This document shows positions 21,368-33,535 of a stretch of DNA of 64,000 nt, one piece after another (position 1 is the stretch's first letter; each line of letters starts with the position of its first letter). A program made the position numbers and the translations under genes. The notes beneath the pieces are model-generated. The model was not told where the DNA came from. It ran no database searches and saw only the letters and a list, made by a program, of their open reading frames with translations. Origin of the DNA: Combretum micranthum (Eukaryota; Streptophyta; Magnoliopsida; Myrtales; Combretaceae). Where the stretch lies: the NCBI GenBank assembly GCA_024138025.1, contig JAMXBD010004261.1, positions 1-64,000 of the forward strand, written 5' to 3'.

Positions 21368-23220
21368 ATGCTCTGTTCCCTGTGAGAGTGATCCAATCTG
21401 AGGCTGGCAATTTGTAGCAATGAGTCCTGCGTGTGTTTCTACTTCATGTCAAATTCATGTCGGTTCCAGCAATATGTGAAAGAGAGCAGGTATCATAAAT
21501 AATAAGGTACAATGCCATCGTATTTGTTCATATTACTGTAAATTTCTACAGTATGTCGTATCATGCGTTATGTTTTGTCTTTTTATCTGTATTTCTAATC
21601 ATATTGTTTTTAGTTATTACTAGTTTTTTTCCCAACAATGAACTTATATATGAAGTTTGGATCTGTATGCCCAACATTGAGTAATTATGTATTTTATTAT
21701 CTAATAATAGCAATTGTCATATTACTGGCACAATTATTGACATAAAAGATTTTTTTTTTTGGTTAATTCTTAGGTCAATCTTATCTACACTTTTGTTTTG
21801 TATCCTTATTTTGATTTGTCTTGAGTTTTATGGAAGGCTCCGATTATGGATGTTCACAAAACCAATTTGAACCTCACTATAAACAACACCATGAGATGTG
21901 GCTCGATTTGACTTCAAAGCTGCGTTAAACCGTAACAAACTCTGTTGTTTAGAAAAACAGTGAAAAAGTTTTTTTTCTTTTTACGGGGAGAGTTTCCATC
22001 CAACTTTTTGTATTGTTAATTTTGTGCTAATTATAATAATTTACTTTACTTAGCTATTATTAAAATTAAAAGTATTTTAATTAGAAAACTGGGTTTAAGA
22101 GGTATGAGATAGCTAGAGTATGAAATTTATATGTACTTTATCTTATAAACTACAAGGTATTATATTTTATACTAAAAGCTATCCTATAGCATTATGTACT
22201 CATCTTGTATCATTTACCTATAGGGTATCCTGTGAAAACTGTAATTTTTTTACGAAACTTTTTTTTTTTAATTTGAAGTTAATGGAAATATATAGTTGTA
22301 GGCGGTGTGTAAAATTTCCTTATTTTCATATATTTATAGTAAAAAATCAGTAAAATGTAATTTAAAATTAATTTTTTAATATCATAGAATCTACAATATA
22401 GAGAATTTGTTTGTATGTGAAAATTAAAACTCATAAGAAATACTTGTAGAAACTCATTATATGATATAAACCAAAATTGTAGAGCGTATACCAAATTTTA
22501 AAATTAAAGTTTTAAAAATACTTCCATATTAATTGATTTTAAAAGATAAACAACACTTCTATATAATTAAGAAGTTTAAGCACATACAACCAAAGTTTTT
22601 CACAAAAAAAAAAAGGAAAAAGGAAAGAAAGAAAATTAATGAGCTTTTTCCAAAATAAAATAGAACAAGTTTTTCCAAAATAAAAATTTATAGAATGTAG
22701 TTGATAAATGATAAGCTATTAAGCAAAAGTAATCACAAAATAGAAATTGTGTTATATGTCATTTCTTATTTATTAAATTTTATTTTATAACTTTTAATAG
22801 GATGGTTCATAACAAGATGGAGTTTGTATCTATGCCCTTTATATATGAGTACAGAATCCAAAGTAGATACATGATATAGAAACCTTATACTCTTACCCTA
22901 TCTTGTAGGGGTAACTTCTTGAAAATTTGTACACGTACTGATTGAGTAGGATATGAATGGATTAATTTATATGACAAGGTTATTCATTCATCTCTATATA
23001 AAACTATGATATTTAGTCTCTTTGTATATAACCATTTATCAAATTGGTGAAAACACTTCTCTTTATAATAAGGACAATCATAAAGTAAATCATCAATTTA
23101 AATGCAAATATAGATAACATCTATCAAATTATTGCGTTTATTTGCCATGATCATGTCAAATATTATTTATCTAATATTAGCTTTTCTGCAATTATGTTGT
23201 GTTTTTAATCGAGTTGGAGT
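21368..23220. other. Intergenic, AT-rich, no gene recognised
   Basis: The first ~350 bp (to about 21720) are diverged from but alignable with 29165-29240, sharing GATCCAATCTGAGG / GCTCCAATCTATGA and GTTTGGATCTGTATG / GTTTGGATTTGTACA. The remainder is T-rich and low-complexity, and I see nothing coding. Confidence 0.35.
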
Positions 23221-23223
23221 TAA

Positions 23224-23780
23224 GGCCCCGTTTATTTCAAGGAAAATGTCTTGTATGTAGAAAAGTGTTTTACGTAAAAATGTTTTCCTGAAAATAATAT
23301 GTTTTTTGTGTTTGGTTGCGTTTATAGGAATATATTGAAAAAAATTTCCAGTGTTGGACTTGCCAATACTATGTAATATGTCATTATATGAAAATAGTAA
23401 AATATTATTTTACAATATTTATTCACAAACCATTAATTGGTATTTATAAATATTTAATGATTTTTTTGTTTTTCTATTTTACAATAAATTATTTTTATGT
23501 CTAAAATAAAATTGATTGGTTTATTACAATAAAAATAAAATAAATATCATATTCCTAGAGTTAAAATACTCGCAAAGGCTAAATAGGAAAATGACTTTCC
23601 GTTTTGAAAAGCGTAAGTTGTTTTTCTTAAAAAGGATAAGATTTGCTCTTTAGTGGAAGTTATTTTCCCTTACAACGGAAAATATCTTCTATTTAAAGTG
23701 TTATTTTCTACATAACAAATAAAGGAAAATAAAGGAAATTGTTTTCTTGAAAAAAATTTTATCTTGAAACAAATGGAGCC
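23224..23780. mobile_element. 557-bp Tourist-like MITE (PIF/Harbinger type)
   Basis: The ends are GGCCCCGTTTATTTCAAG and, inverted, GGCTCCATTTGTTTCAAG. They are flanked by TAA at 23221-23223 and 23781-23783. The GGCCCCGTTT terminus and TAA duplication are diagnostic of plant Tourist elements. Subterminal regions carry GGAAAATG/CATTTTCC words on both sides. The centre is AT-rich and non-coding. Confidence 0.82.
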
Positions 23781-23783
23781 TAA

Positions 23784-24979
23784 AAGTATGCATCTTAGGA
23801 TAGTGATTCTAAATTATTATATTTGATAACAATTGTGTTGTAGAAAACGGATTCATATGAATGAATTTTGGATAATGATTTATCAGTTTGGCTAGCTTTT
23901 TTTGGTAGATACAAGTATTTTTTAAAATTTTTTTAATAAATTATTTATCAAGAAATAGATACAAATAAAAAAAATTCATAATTCTCATGAAAAGATTAAA
24001 TAAATATACAAATCGAATATATTTACATGTATTATTTTAATACAAGTATAGATACAAATCAATTAAACAGATCCAACGGATATTCTGGCGGGATATCGAT
24101 TCTTCTACCCATGAAAAGACGTCTTTACTTTTGTTCCTTGAACTTTGTACCGATATGATTTGTTAATAAGGTTTTCCCAAGACACTTATGTATTGGATTT
24201 GAGAACTTCAATTATTAATTGAGTGTGTTAAGTCAGTTTAATCTCCCAACAACACTCAAGTTTTAGGGAGAAAAGTAACTAAAAAAATATTAGATAAAAA
24301 GTTTTTAGATATTTTCGATATTTAAATTATTATAAAACCATATATCAAGGCGAATTTAGTCAACTATTGAGGCAAGACATACATTATTCTCTCCACTTGA
24401 AAAAAAATTGGAAATAATCTTTATGGCCCTTCAGGCCCGAAAACATCTTCTAAAATGGCCGGCATGTTACATTCATTCTGAGAGTATAATCTACAGTAAC
24501 ATAAGGTAAAAAGAATAGGTTGTCCATTGTTCAAGTCCACGGCCCGTTATGGCAGCCAATTTGCCACCCAAGACAAGTTGGTATTTATAATATATAATCA
24601 AATATCATAAATAAAATTACGGGTAATTATAATTAGCAAAATCTAAGCTGCCACATTAAAAAACTATTTATTTGTTATCTAAATTTAGAATTTATGACGT
24701 GTATTTATTTTTCACCCTTGATCAATCTTATATACATTGTTTTCACAACATTCTAGGAAAGAGATGTTTTATTAATATTTAATCATTTTAAATATCATAG
24801 TTCTACTTAACAAGTTAAAAATTATTTGATAAGTTCAATTTTCATTTTTTATCAATGAAAACTAGATATCATTTAAATTTTATATTTAAATCTAATTTTA
24901 AAACTATAACTTATAAGAAATCAACAACCAAACTAAATTTGTGGGGAAAATAAAATAAGAAAAGGAACTTATTATTGAT

Positions 24980-25014
<35 letters not shown>

Positions 25015-26624
25015 GTCACGTATTAAAATGTAAAAGTTATAATTTTAAAGAGTACGAGTCACTTTTTACATAATATCATAAGTTTTTCAACATTGAAATA
25101 CCACAATTGTTATCGTTTTTACACCAAAGCAATTGTTACCATAATTACTCTTATCTACAATGAAATCAATATTTGTCATTATATTATGTTGTTTTATTTT
25201 CTTTTCCTTTTTTTTATGTAATTTCTTTATCTTTGTTTTTCTTCCATGTGGAAGCGTCATCTCAAAATATAATTCCTACATCATGAAGTGATATTTTTCA
25301 TGACCCATAACTTAAGAGCTTATCTACTATTTTTTATTTACGTCTCAAATTGGTAGAACCAGAAAAGGTATCAACCTATCCTTTGGTTGATTATTTGATT
25401 AAGTTAATTCTAAGTCTTCAGGTCTCGATTGCAATAGCTAAAATGTTCTTTTTCTTCCATGAATATTATAAAGAATTAACTGAAAAAAAAAAAGGAGGAT
25501 GAATTTTTTACCAATTGCATTTTGATTTACATAGAGCAAAATTGTCGTCAAAAATGGAGTTTACATAAATGAATTTCGTGATATGAAATGAAGAGTTTAA
25601 TTTTAATGTTTTTTTCCACTTTTAAATTTGAAAATTTATCCTTTAAGTGGTAATAACATGGAAGTGGTTTTAGTGATATTGAGGATGCCCCCCCAGTATT
25701 TTAATTGTACGTCCCTCTTGCTAGTCAATATATTGAAAGTTAAAAAAAATGCATATTCTGAATCTGTGGAATACCAAGATGCTTATTGCATCGATTGATC
25801 GATTCGTTGTGGTGAAGTTAGGTAATGTCGAATATATAATAATTTAAAATTAGTATTTCCGAATGTTCTTGCGTTTAATAGTAAATCAGCTTAACCAAGT
25901 AGGAGTATTTCTTTGCATGTATTAAGCAAAGATTACAATTTCAAATCATTTTAAATAGAGTCTGCAATAACCTTAAAAAGGCATGCTATCTCCGCGAAAA
26001 AAAACATGTTTATTGTCCTCTTTTAATACTTCTTGTCATGAAAATTTTATTTAATGTTGTTTTTGTGTGACATTTAAACACTGTAAAAAGGCTATTGAAG
26101 AGTGCTAAGTCGACCTGAATCTACTAATGATGCCAAACTCAAACTTGGGAGGTTAACCTATCATGCTAAATAGGCAATAGTCAATGAATAAAATCAAGTT
26201 CAACTAAGATTGAACCACTTCATTTCCAAGACCAAGTCTAATTCAACAATGCTAAACCAAACAGATCGACCCAGCTCTAATAATGCTAAAATTCACCCCG
26301 CTCAGAAAAAAAAGGTTCTATGGAGATGCTCACAAAAAATGTTTCTTAATATAAATTGTTGGATAATTTGCAAGTGTAAGAAAACCTCTTATATATAAAA
26401 GTAGTTCCTACATAAATAGCCGATTAGGTTTATTTGATCTCTTGATTCTTTTCCAAAAACTATTATTATCATTTTATTCACCTATTCTACATACCTCCTA
26501 CCAACCATATTCCATGACGGACCTTGTGTTTGGACCCCAAATGACTAGCCCAATTCGATTGGTCTCTTGATTGAAGCTAATTTGATGTTCTAAACAAGTC
26601 AAGTGCGCTAGATGTGAAAAAAAC
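23784..26624. other. Intergenic, no gene recognised
   Basis: AT-rich sequence with a (CT)n(TA)n microsatellite at about 24979-25014. No open frame with family resemblance, RNA gene or bounded repeat was found. Confidence 0.4.
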
Positions 26625-27165
26625 AAACAGAGCAAGCAATGTTTTACTATCTCACTAACACCGTTTGCTCCATTTTTTTTATGTAAAAGAGACGGCTTAT
26701 CGGTATTAGATAATGCTAAGGGAAATAGTAAAAATTTAATGATATATTTACTTTTCTGCGTCAACAAATAAAGTAAGCGATATTAATGAAATGGTAAAAA
26801 TAGCTATAAAATATTTGGTTGAGTATTAAATTGATAACTTTAAAGTTTTGAAACCAAATTGAATTCTTATGCAAACTTTAGATATCAAATTTGACATTCA
26901 CCTTTCTTTAGAAATAATTGTGCTACACAATAATGAAAGTTAAACTACAAAGAAAGAATAACATGACAACAAGCTACCCTCTACAACTATGGTTCTTTTC
27001 ACCGTGTATGTAAAGTGTATCAAGAAAAAAGTGAAGATTTTTATCTTATTAGGATGAATAAGATATAGTTATGATATTTTATTTTGTTAAATTTAATTTT
27101 TTAATTTTAGGATTTGATTTGATTGGTATTTATTTCTAGATATAAAATATTTTAGTTTATTGGTG
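26625..27165. repeat. Dispersed repeat, copy 1 (second copy at 33125), with inverted left part
   Basis: From 26760 to 27165 this segment matches 33125-33535 block for block: AAACCAAATTGAATTCTT, CAAACTTTAGA, AATAATGAAAGTTAAACTAC, CTATGGTTCTTTT, TCTTATCTTATTAGGA and TTTAGGATTTG. The bases 26637-26672 read as an inverted relative of 26772-26805, so the left side folds back. It is non-coding. Confidence 0.72.
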
Positions 27166-28140
27166 TGATTTCATCTTTTTGGTGTAAGGTCATATTATTT
27201 AATAGTGGCATAAGGTCATACAGTTCAATTGTAGTGTGAGGTGAACAAATATATCTTTTTCCAAATTTATCAATTTGTTACATTATTTAAAAAAAAATAG
27301 AGATAAAGGCATGTAAAGTGCTTATATTTTCAATTTTTTTTCAATATAGTGTCTCATCTTTAGATTTGGATAAATTAATGCATGTACTTTCAAAGTATAT
27401 TTGATTTAGTATGTTTGTTAAATAATATTTGACAGACATTTATCTTGATGATAGGATAATAGAAGGCACTTGATCAAAAATTGCCAAAATCTGAAAATGC
27501 AATACTAAATTGTCAAAAGGTCGTCAAAAATTGAAAGTAAAAGTAAGACCATTTGGCCTACCATTATCTTTTTATCAATACAAACGCTCGTCAAATATAA
27601 TTTAATGAAAATACTTAATTACATATATTTTGATAATACAAAAACTAATTTAACAAAAATTGAATGTATAAACATTTTTTTGCCATTATCCCAAAAATAT
27701 GATATTTCCTTTATATCATAATGATTTGCTAATCTTCTTTAGATTTTTCTATACTGTTCAATAAATCAATATATTTTCTCGTTATCTCTTTATTTTGGCT
27801 TCTACTATATCACCTCAACATATGTCGTACTGCCTCTCTTCAACATAAATGTTGAGTATGCTTTTAACGAATATGAAATGCCGGATTATGCATGCTTTTG
27901 TTTGTTGAATTATGCAAAATGCACCCGTATTTTCATATGGTGGGTAGTAATAAACATGTAACAGATATTTCTTTTCTATTTTTTTTTTTTTTTTTTACCT
28001 CTTGCAAGTGCCTAAAGTATATGTAAATAAAAACCACAGTATTGTTTAGATATTGTAAACCATAATAAGGTTTTCACCAGCAAGTACTCTTTTGGTAGGA
28101 GATTATGTAGAAATTGAATACGAAGGCAAAATCCGTCCAC
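27166..28140. other. Intergenic, no gene recognised
   Basis: AT-rich sequence including a T-run at about 27979-27998. From about 27290 to 27670 inverted words (TATTTGACAGACATTTATC and ATTGATAAAAAGATAATGG / CTCGTCAAATATAATTT) hint at another foldback element, but I could not fix its ends. Confidence 0.3.
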
Positions 28141-28302
28141 AGTATTGTTTTAATGTTGCCGACATGGCTTGCCCATCCATAGGGTGTGAGCAATTAAAGT
28201 CCTGGTCCCTGCATGCAACTACTGCGTCACTTCTAAAGGTTGTAGAGTTCATCTAATTGATGGGACCTTAATGTATTGCAGTGGTAATTGAGGCATGGTC
28301 AA

Positions 28303-29164
28303 TAGGGATGCAACCGGGACGGGTCGTTATAGGGTACCCGCCCACCCGCCCCGCTAAAAACCCTATAGGGTTTAGGGTCGGGTTTTGGGTTGTACTCATA
28401 ACCCGTTGGGAAAACCCGACCCGATTTAATTAAAAAAATTAAAAATTTTAGTTTAAGGAATTTACTTATTCATTAGTTGAATGATGCTTTTCATATAATC
28501 ATTTTGTTATTCATGTATTGAGTCACATGATAGGATATAAATTATATTTACAATTAATAATCACTGACCAATTATCCAGAGAAAATCGATTTCCATGTGT
28601 AATCTTCCCCACTTTTTCAAAATTCATTTCTTTCCCATGCAACACAACAAAGTATAAAAATTAATTTTCTCAGAAAAAATAGATATTTTATATATATATA
28701 TAATGACAAATAAATCAAGAATATATAAATCGTCGTGTAGTGTCATCATTTATTATTATTATTATTGTTATTATTATTTTGAGTTGGATGTATTATATAT
28801 ATATATAGATATATATAAGTCTTCTAATAATTTTAGGCAATGACATGTCTTGAGTTACTGACTTTACCTTATATATTCAGTTTTCATGTTTAATAATTTT
28901 TTACGTGTCTTTAATATTTTTTAATTTTTTTTAAATAAAAATTAGGATCTTTATCAACTCCATTGAAATTTTTGCCCTCCTCAACATGCCTCACTATGAT
29001 AATAATTTAATGAAATAATAAAATTATGCATTTAATTATGTAATAGATTAAACGGGTCGGGTTCGGGGCGGGGCGGGTTTCTAAAAATCGGGTCGGGTTC
29101 TGGAACACCCAATTATAATCGGGTCGGGTTTGGGACAGAATGACCCGACCCGTTTACATCCCTA
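28303..29164 (-). mobile_element. 862-bp non-autonomous hAT element, derivative of the 550-5010 family
   Basis: The ends are TAGGGATGCAACCGGGACGG and, inverted, TAGGGATGTAAACGGGTCGG. They are flanked by a perfect 8-bp target duplication ATGGTCAA (28295-28302, 29165-29172). The left ~200 bp match the inverted right end of the 4.46-kb element (GTTATAGGGTACC, GCTAAAAACCCTATA, AACCCGTTGGGAAAACCCGA). The right ~120 bp match that element's left end. GGGTCGGG/CCCGACCC words are dense near both ends. The centre is AT-rich and lacks transposase, so it would depend on a transposase supplied in trans. Confidence 0.92.
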
Positions 29165-29209
29165 ATGGTCAATTCCTTGGGAGAATGCTCCAATCTATGA
29201 CAGCTATAT

Positions 29210-29466
29210 GTGGGGTTTGGATTTGTACATCCAACCTTGTAAATACACACTCTAGTAATGAATGATAATGATTGTAATGTTTGTATATTATGATTAATTT
29301 TTGGGACCATTTGTGTCATTTGTTTCTATCTTATTTAGATTTGAACAATGTGTTTTTCATTTGCATTAAGGATATGGTAGATATCACTTTCTTCTTAACT
29401 TCTAGCTACTTTTAATTAAGGTTCTTCATTAAAATGGAGCTATTTGCATTAAATTTTTTCCTTTCT
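29210..29466. repeat. Direct repeat pair, copy 1 (copy 2 at 30178)
   Basis: Runs from GTTTGGATTTGTACATCCAA to ATTAAATTTTTTCCTTTC and aligns throughout with 30178-30435. Shared blocks include AATGATAATGATTGT, GGGACCATTT, CATTTGTTTCTATCTTATT, ATATGGTAGATAT and TTCATTAAAATG. It is non-coding and also diverged from sequence near 21655. Confidence 0.75.
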
Positions 29467-29974
29467 ATGATAAGTTTAGTTTAAATACCAAACATAACTT
29501 AAAATATTTGAATAAAGTTTCAATCTTTTGTAAGATAAAAAAAACTGTCAATATCTTTTGATGAGCCCCATTAAGCAAACATGAGATTACTATCAATGGC
29601 TCGTTTAAGTTTCTTGAATTTTTCCATGATTGTGTAAGTTCTTTGCTACAATAGGAATGAAAAAAAAACCTAAGATGATTTTTTTTCTCTTTATAGAGCA
29701 TGGAATTATTTTGTTTTAGATTAACATTAAATGCGTACTTAGTTTACAATCATGTGGTACTTGAATTATGATGAACATATCAAAGAAGCTCATCTATTCT
29801 TAATAAAAATCCATCTTAAATTTTTTGAAAATTGGAAAAGAAGACTATGCCAAAGTTTGAAAGGAAGCTTTTTTATAAACACACATTTTAATAATAAGAA
29901 AAGAGAAAATATAAAATATGGTGCATGAACTTTGTTATAAAAAAATTCAATTTGATAACTAAATTTTGAAGCAG

Positions 29975-30185
29975 TCAATTTAGTATTCAACCAAAGATTT
30001 TGTAGTTATTTTTAGTACTATATTAATATTGTTTGCTTTGCTTCCAAACTTAGAAGAAGTAGTTAAATAATGCGAAACACTGTTAGCAATATAGTAGAAA
30101 TTCAATCGTATATTGCCTCTTCTACGTCTACAAACAAAACAAATGATATTAACAAGGCATAAAAAAAGGTCATAAAATGTTTGGA
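29975..30185. repeat. Small foldback repeat between the two direct copies
   Basis: CAATTTAGTATTCAACCAAAG...ATTTTTAGTACTATATTAATATTGTTTGC (29976-30037) is the approximate inverse of CAAATGATATTAACAAGGC...TCATAAAATGTTTGG (30138-30183). The same words occur at 26772-26820. It looks like a short palindromic element of the family seen at 35634 and 62517. Confidence 0.5.
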
Positions 30186-30435
30186 TATGTTCATCCAACT
30201 TGTAAATAGACAATCTAGCATTTAATGATAATGATTGTGATGTTCTTATGTTATGGCAAATGCTTGGGACCATTTAGTTTCATTTGTTTCTATCTTATTA
30301 CATTTAATCACTATGTTTTTCATGTGTATTATGATATGGTAGATATTAATTTCCTTTTAACTTTTAGCTACTTTCAATTAAAATTGTTCATTAAAATGAA
30401 GCTGCCATATTAAATTTGTTCCTTTCTTTAATTGC
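30178..30435. repeat. Direct repeat pair, copy 2
   Basis: The partner of 29210-29466, starting GTTTGGATATGTTCATCCAA. The copies lie in the same orientation about 970 bp apart. Several substitutions and short indels separate them. Confidence 0.75.
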
Positions 30436-30447
30436 ATTACATGGTGA

Positions 30448-30605
30448 AACAAGGTATCAATGTTTGAAAAAAATTCAATTAAGGTATTAGTATTTAAAAA
30501 TTTTTCTTAAATTTTCTTGAATGTTTATTATGGAAACCTTATTTGACTCAATTAATGAAATATTAATTAATCTTTTTAACTATTCCCCTAAACATTAATA
30601 CTTTC
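30448..30605. repeat. Fragment of the GGTATCAACGTTT palindromic family
   Basis: Starts GAAACAAGGTATCAATGTTTG and ends CTAAACATTAATACTTTC, with inner TTAAGGTATTAGTATTTAA. These inverted words match the ends of the elements at 38150 and 57720. The terminal GGATAAATT words are missing here. Confidence 0.5.
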
Positions 30606-30964
30606 ATATGATATAACCACAGGTATTACTTATCACTCATAGCTAGTAACGTAAGCTAACGAAGTAGTATATAATACATGGCGATAATCTTTGAATGCTA
30701 CCTTAATATCTACTAGTATTGAGTACTGCATTATAATCAATATCTTAAGAATTTCAATAATGTTTGGGCAAAACAAGAAAAAAAAGAGCATCGTTACTTT
30801 TACTATCTAAAATTTACTTATTTTTGTAATTAACAATTTGAATTTTAAATGTGTCAATTTGGTATCTAAATGTCCATTTTTGCAATTAACTACCTGAATT
30901 TTGTAAAATTTTGTAATTAATTACTTAAACTTTATCCATTTTTCAATTAACTATTTCTTTTGGG
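30606..30964. other. Intergenic, with a one-sided fragment of the palindromic repeat vocabulary
   Basis: From about 30795 to 30955 phrases such as GTAATTAACAATTTGAATTTTAAATG and CAATTAACTACCTGAATTTTG recur, as in 62517-62813, but no matching opposite end is clear. There is no gene. Confidence 0.35.
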
Positions 30965-31165
30965 TAGTGCTGGCAATTTGGGACATGACTCATGAACCCG
31001 AACATGCCATGACATGACATGATTATAAAACGGTTTAAATAAGTAAAAATTGATACGATTAATAAACGGATCAAACCTAGAAACGACATAAATTTAAATG
31101 TATTCGGGTTTGAGTTTAGGACTTAAACCTATTTACAAACCCATGGACCCATTAAACTATATTAT
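30965..31165. mobile_element. One-ended hAT-like fragment
   Basis: TAGTGCTGGCAATTTGGGACATG followed by repeated ACATGACATGA and AACCCGA words resembles the start of a common plant hAT MITE type. I could not find a matching right end or target duplication in the AT-rich DNA that follows, so this is a partial call. Confidence 0.35.
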
Positions 31166-31529
31166 TAATGTTTTGTATTCTTATTTTATTAAAATATAAT
31201 ATCATCATCCTTAACTACATTATAAAATGACAAAACTATCTATATATAAAATCATACATATAAAGGTATAGTATATTATAAATTATACAAATAACAAACA
31301 TGTAATATATATATATATCTAACAAATAAAATATACATAATTTATATATTAATATATTATTGAATTATTTGCTACATATGTAACATGTATACACAACATA
31401 TATATCATATAGTATGTAAATCAAATATTTATAATAATTTTATGTATCTATATAACACACATATATATTAAATTTATAGATTATAAATACATAATCTATA
31501 GGTTATGTAAATATTATGCATATAACATA

Positions 31530-31870
31530 TAGGGACGGACCTACAAGGAACCAATAGGGAGACAGACCTACAGGGGGCAATAGGGGCCCCTTCCCTTCTC
31601 CCCCTCCCCCCCTCCCCACCACCAAATATTTTACGTATAGTGTTCACAGCATAATGAAAACATGTAAGTATTGGATAAATTAAATGTTAAATGCTTACAA
31701 TTTGCTAAATGAGCAGCAGTGGAGCGGTGAGGATGTTCTTTTAATGTTTGCCACTTTATTTTGATTGACAAGCATTTATTGTCTCCTATTGATTGATAAA
31801 CATTTATAAATATTGATTTTTCTAGTTTTTTCGACAGCAGCAATTGTGTCTCCAATTTCTGCTTTGAGGC
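31530..31870. other. GC-rich repeat fragment with tandem GGACCTACA unit
   Basis: TAGGGACGGACCTACAAGGAACCAATAGGG is followed at once by a diverged copy containing GACAGACCTACAGGGGGCAATAGGGG and a run of C. The right part (to about 31870) ends with CAATTTCTGCTTTGAGG. This resembles degraded ends of an abundant plant repeat, but I cannot name the family. The short minus-strand frame at 31631-31855 shows no recognisable domain. Confidence 0.35.
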
Positions 31871-32100
31871 ATTTAATTAATTTTTTTTTTTGTTCTTGTG
31901 CAAGTTTTTAATTGGTTTCATTTAATTTACATTGTTTCTTTCTTAAAAGGTACAGATGTAGATAATATATTTTATAAAACTAATAAAAAATACACTAGAA
32001 TAAAAATAAAATATTATCTATTAGTAATGAAACATCACATACATTATTAAAGCATTTTTTTTTCTCAAACGCTCTATCATATTAATTTTCTAAAATGTTT

Positions 32101-32496
32101 GGAGCATCCTTATCCCGGAACCTTGACATGGGAACCAATATAAAGGGTCTTATTTCTAAGATCCCATGGGATAGAGAATGTCCTTAATATTTTTACGAAT
32201 CCTCTGTGAAGGATTGGTTCTTGACCCATTCTTTTGCTTTTTTTTTTTTCCCTTTTCTAGTCAATCATTGTGGCTACACATGTGACTATCTTCATTCCTG
32301 CTCCAACCTTACAACGTGGATGGGTGTTCTCTTTTGTTTTTTCTTTTATTTCATGTCTTCAATTTGAAAATTACAAAGGACCGTATCTGAAGGATCCAGG
32401 AATACAGTGATGAGATCGTTTAAAAAAAAAAAGATTCTTAGAAGCTGATGTAACACCCTAATAACTCCGTAAAAGTTCTTAGGGTTGTGGATGCTC
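32101..32496. mobile_element. ~400-bp MITE with GAGCATCC termini
   Basis: The left end is GGAGCATCCTTATCCCGGAA. The right end, read inverted, is GAGCATCCACAACCCTAAGA. The GAGCATCC terminus is widespread in short plant DNA elements. The right end is followed by TTA; the left flank (TTT) does not match exactly, so the 3-bp duplication is unproven. It is non-coding. A further GAGCATC word at 32577 may be the start of another, incomplete copy. Confidence 0.5.
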
Positions 32497-33124
32497 TTAC
32501 AAGTTTCCTATAATTTTTTTCACATGCACAATGTATATAATAATATTTCAAATCTTACTTTTACATTTCTAGTAAGAGCATCATTATTGGTATGGAAAAT
32601 AACACAAAAATAATTCCAAGTGTAATTAGAAACTTATCATAACTTGATTCTATATCATACAAATACAACCTTGTGTAAAAAAGTAAATGGGGACAAATCA
32701 TTTGGATGATCAATTCAAATGAGGATTTGGTCCTGCATTCATTTTCCCTTCAATAAAAGAAATGTTTAAATTATAGATAATTATCATGAACTTTTTTATA
32801 CAAATAATAAATCCTTTCTTACAGCATATAGTGAAATAAAATTTCTATATAGTATCTAGTGAGTTTCAAAACATCCATGAAAAAAAAACTTTTTGTAATT
32901 AGGAATTTAGTAACTAATTTTATCAATTATGTTTTCTCTCTTTTTTTCATCATTTTACTACATTTCAAGCAAATAAATTAAAAAAATATTGCATGATATA
33001 TAGTATAATTAAAAAAAAAAGTAACATTATAATATGGATGACTCCAACATGAGCAAAACCCCAAACCACACCCACCTCCCAGCCCCGCAACCTCCTCCCT
33101 CCCACACGTGAGCTAACAGTCCGC

Positions 33125-33535
33125 ATCAGCAAAAAGAGCAAGCGATGTCAACAAGATAGTAACAATAACCGCAAAAGATTTGGTGAATATTAAATTATCT
33201 ATTTCAAAGTTCTAAAACCAAATTGAATTCTTGTCCAAACTTTAGAAACCAAATTTGACATTCTTCTTAAAATAGTTGCACTACAATAATGAAAGTTAAA
33301 CTACAACGAAATAATAACATAACAAGCTACCTACTACAATTATGGTTCTTTTAACTGATCATGCAATGTAGATCAAGAAATATGTGAAGATTCTTATCTT
33401 ATTAGGAGGAATATGATATAGTTGTGATATTTTATTCTGTTAGATTTAATTTTGTAATTCTAGGATTTGGTTTGATTTTAGTTGATTGGTATCTATTTGT
33501 ACATATCAAATTTTTTAGTTTCTACAACGGTAGAT
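33125..33535. repeat. Dispersed repeat, copy 2 (copy 1 at 26760)
   Basis: Aligns with 26760-27165 in the same orientation. It starts near CAGCAAAAAGAGCAAGCGATG and passes through CCAAATTGAATTCTTG, TTATGGTTCTTTT and CTTATCTTATTAGGAGGA. Each copy has short private indels. Confidence 0.72.
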
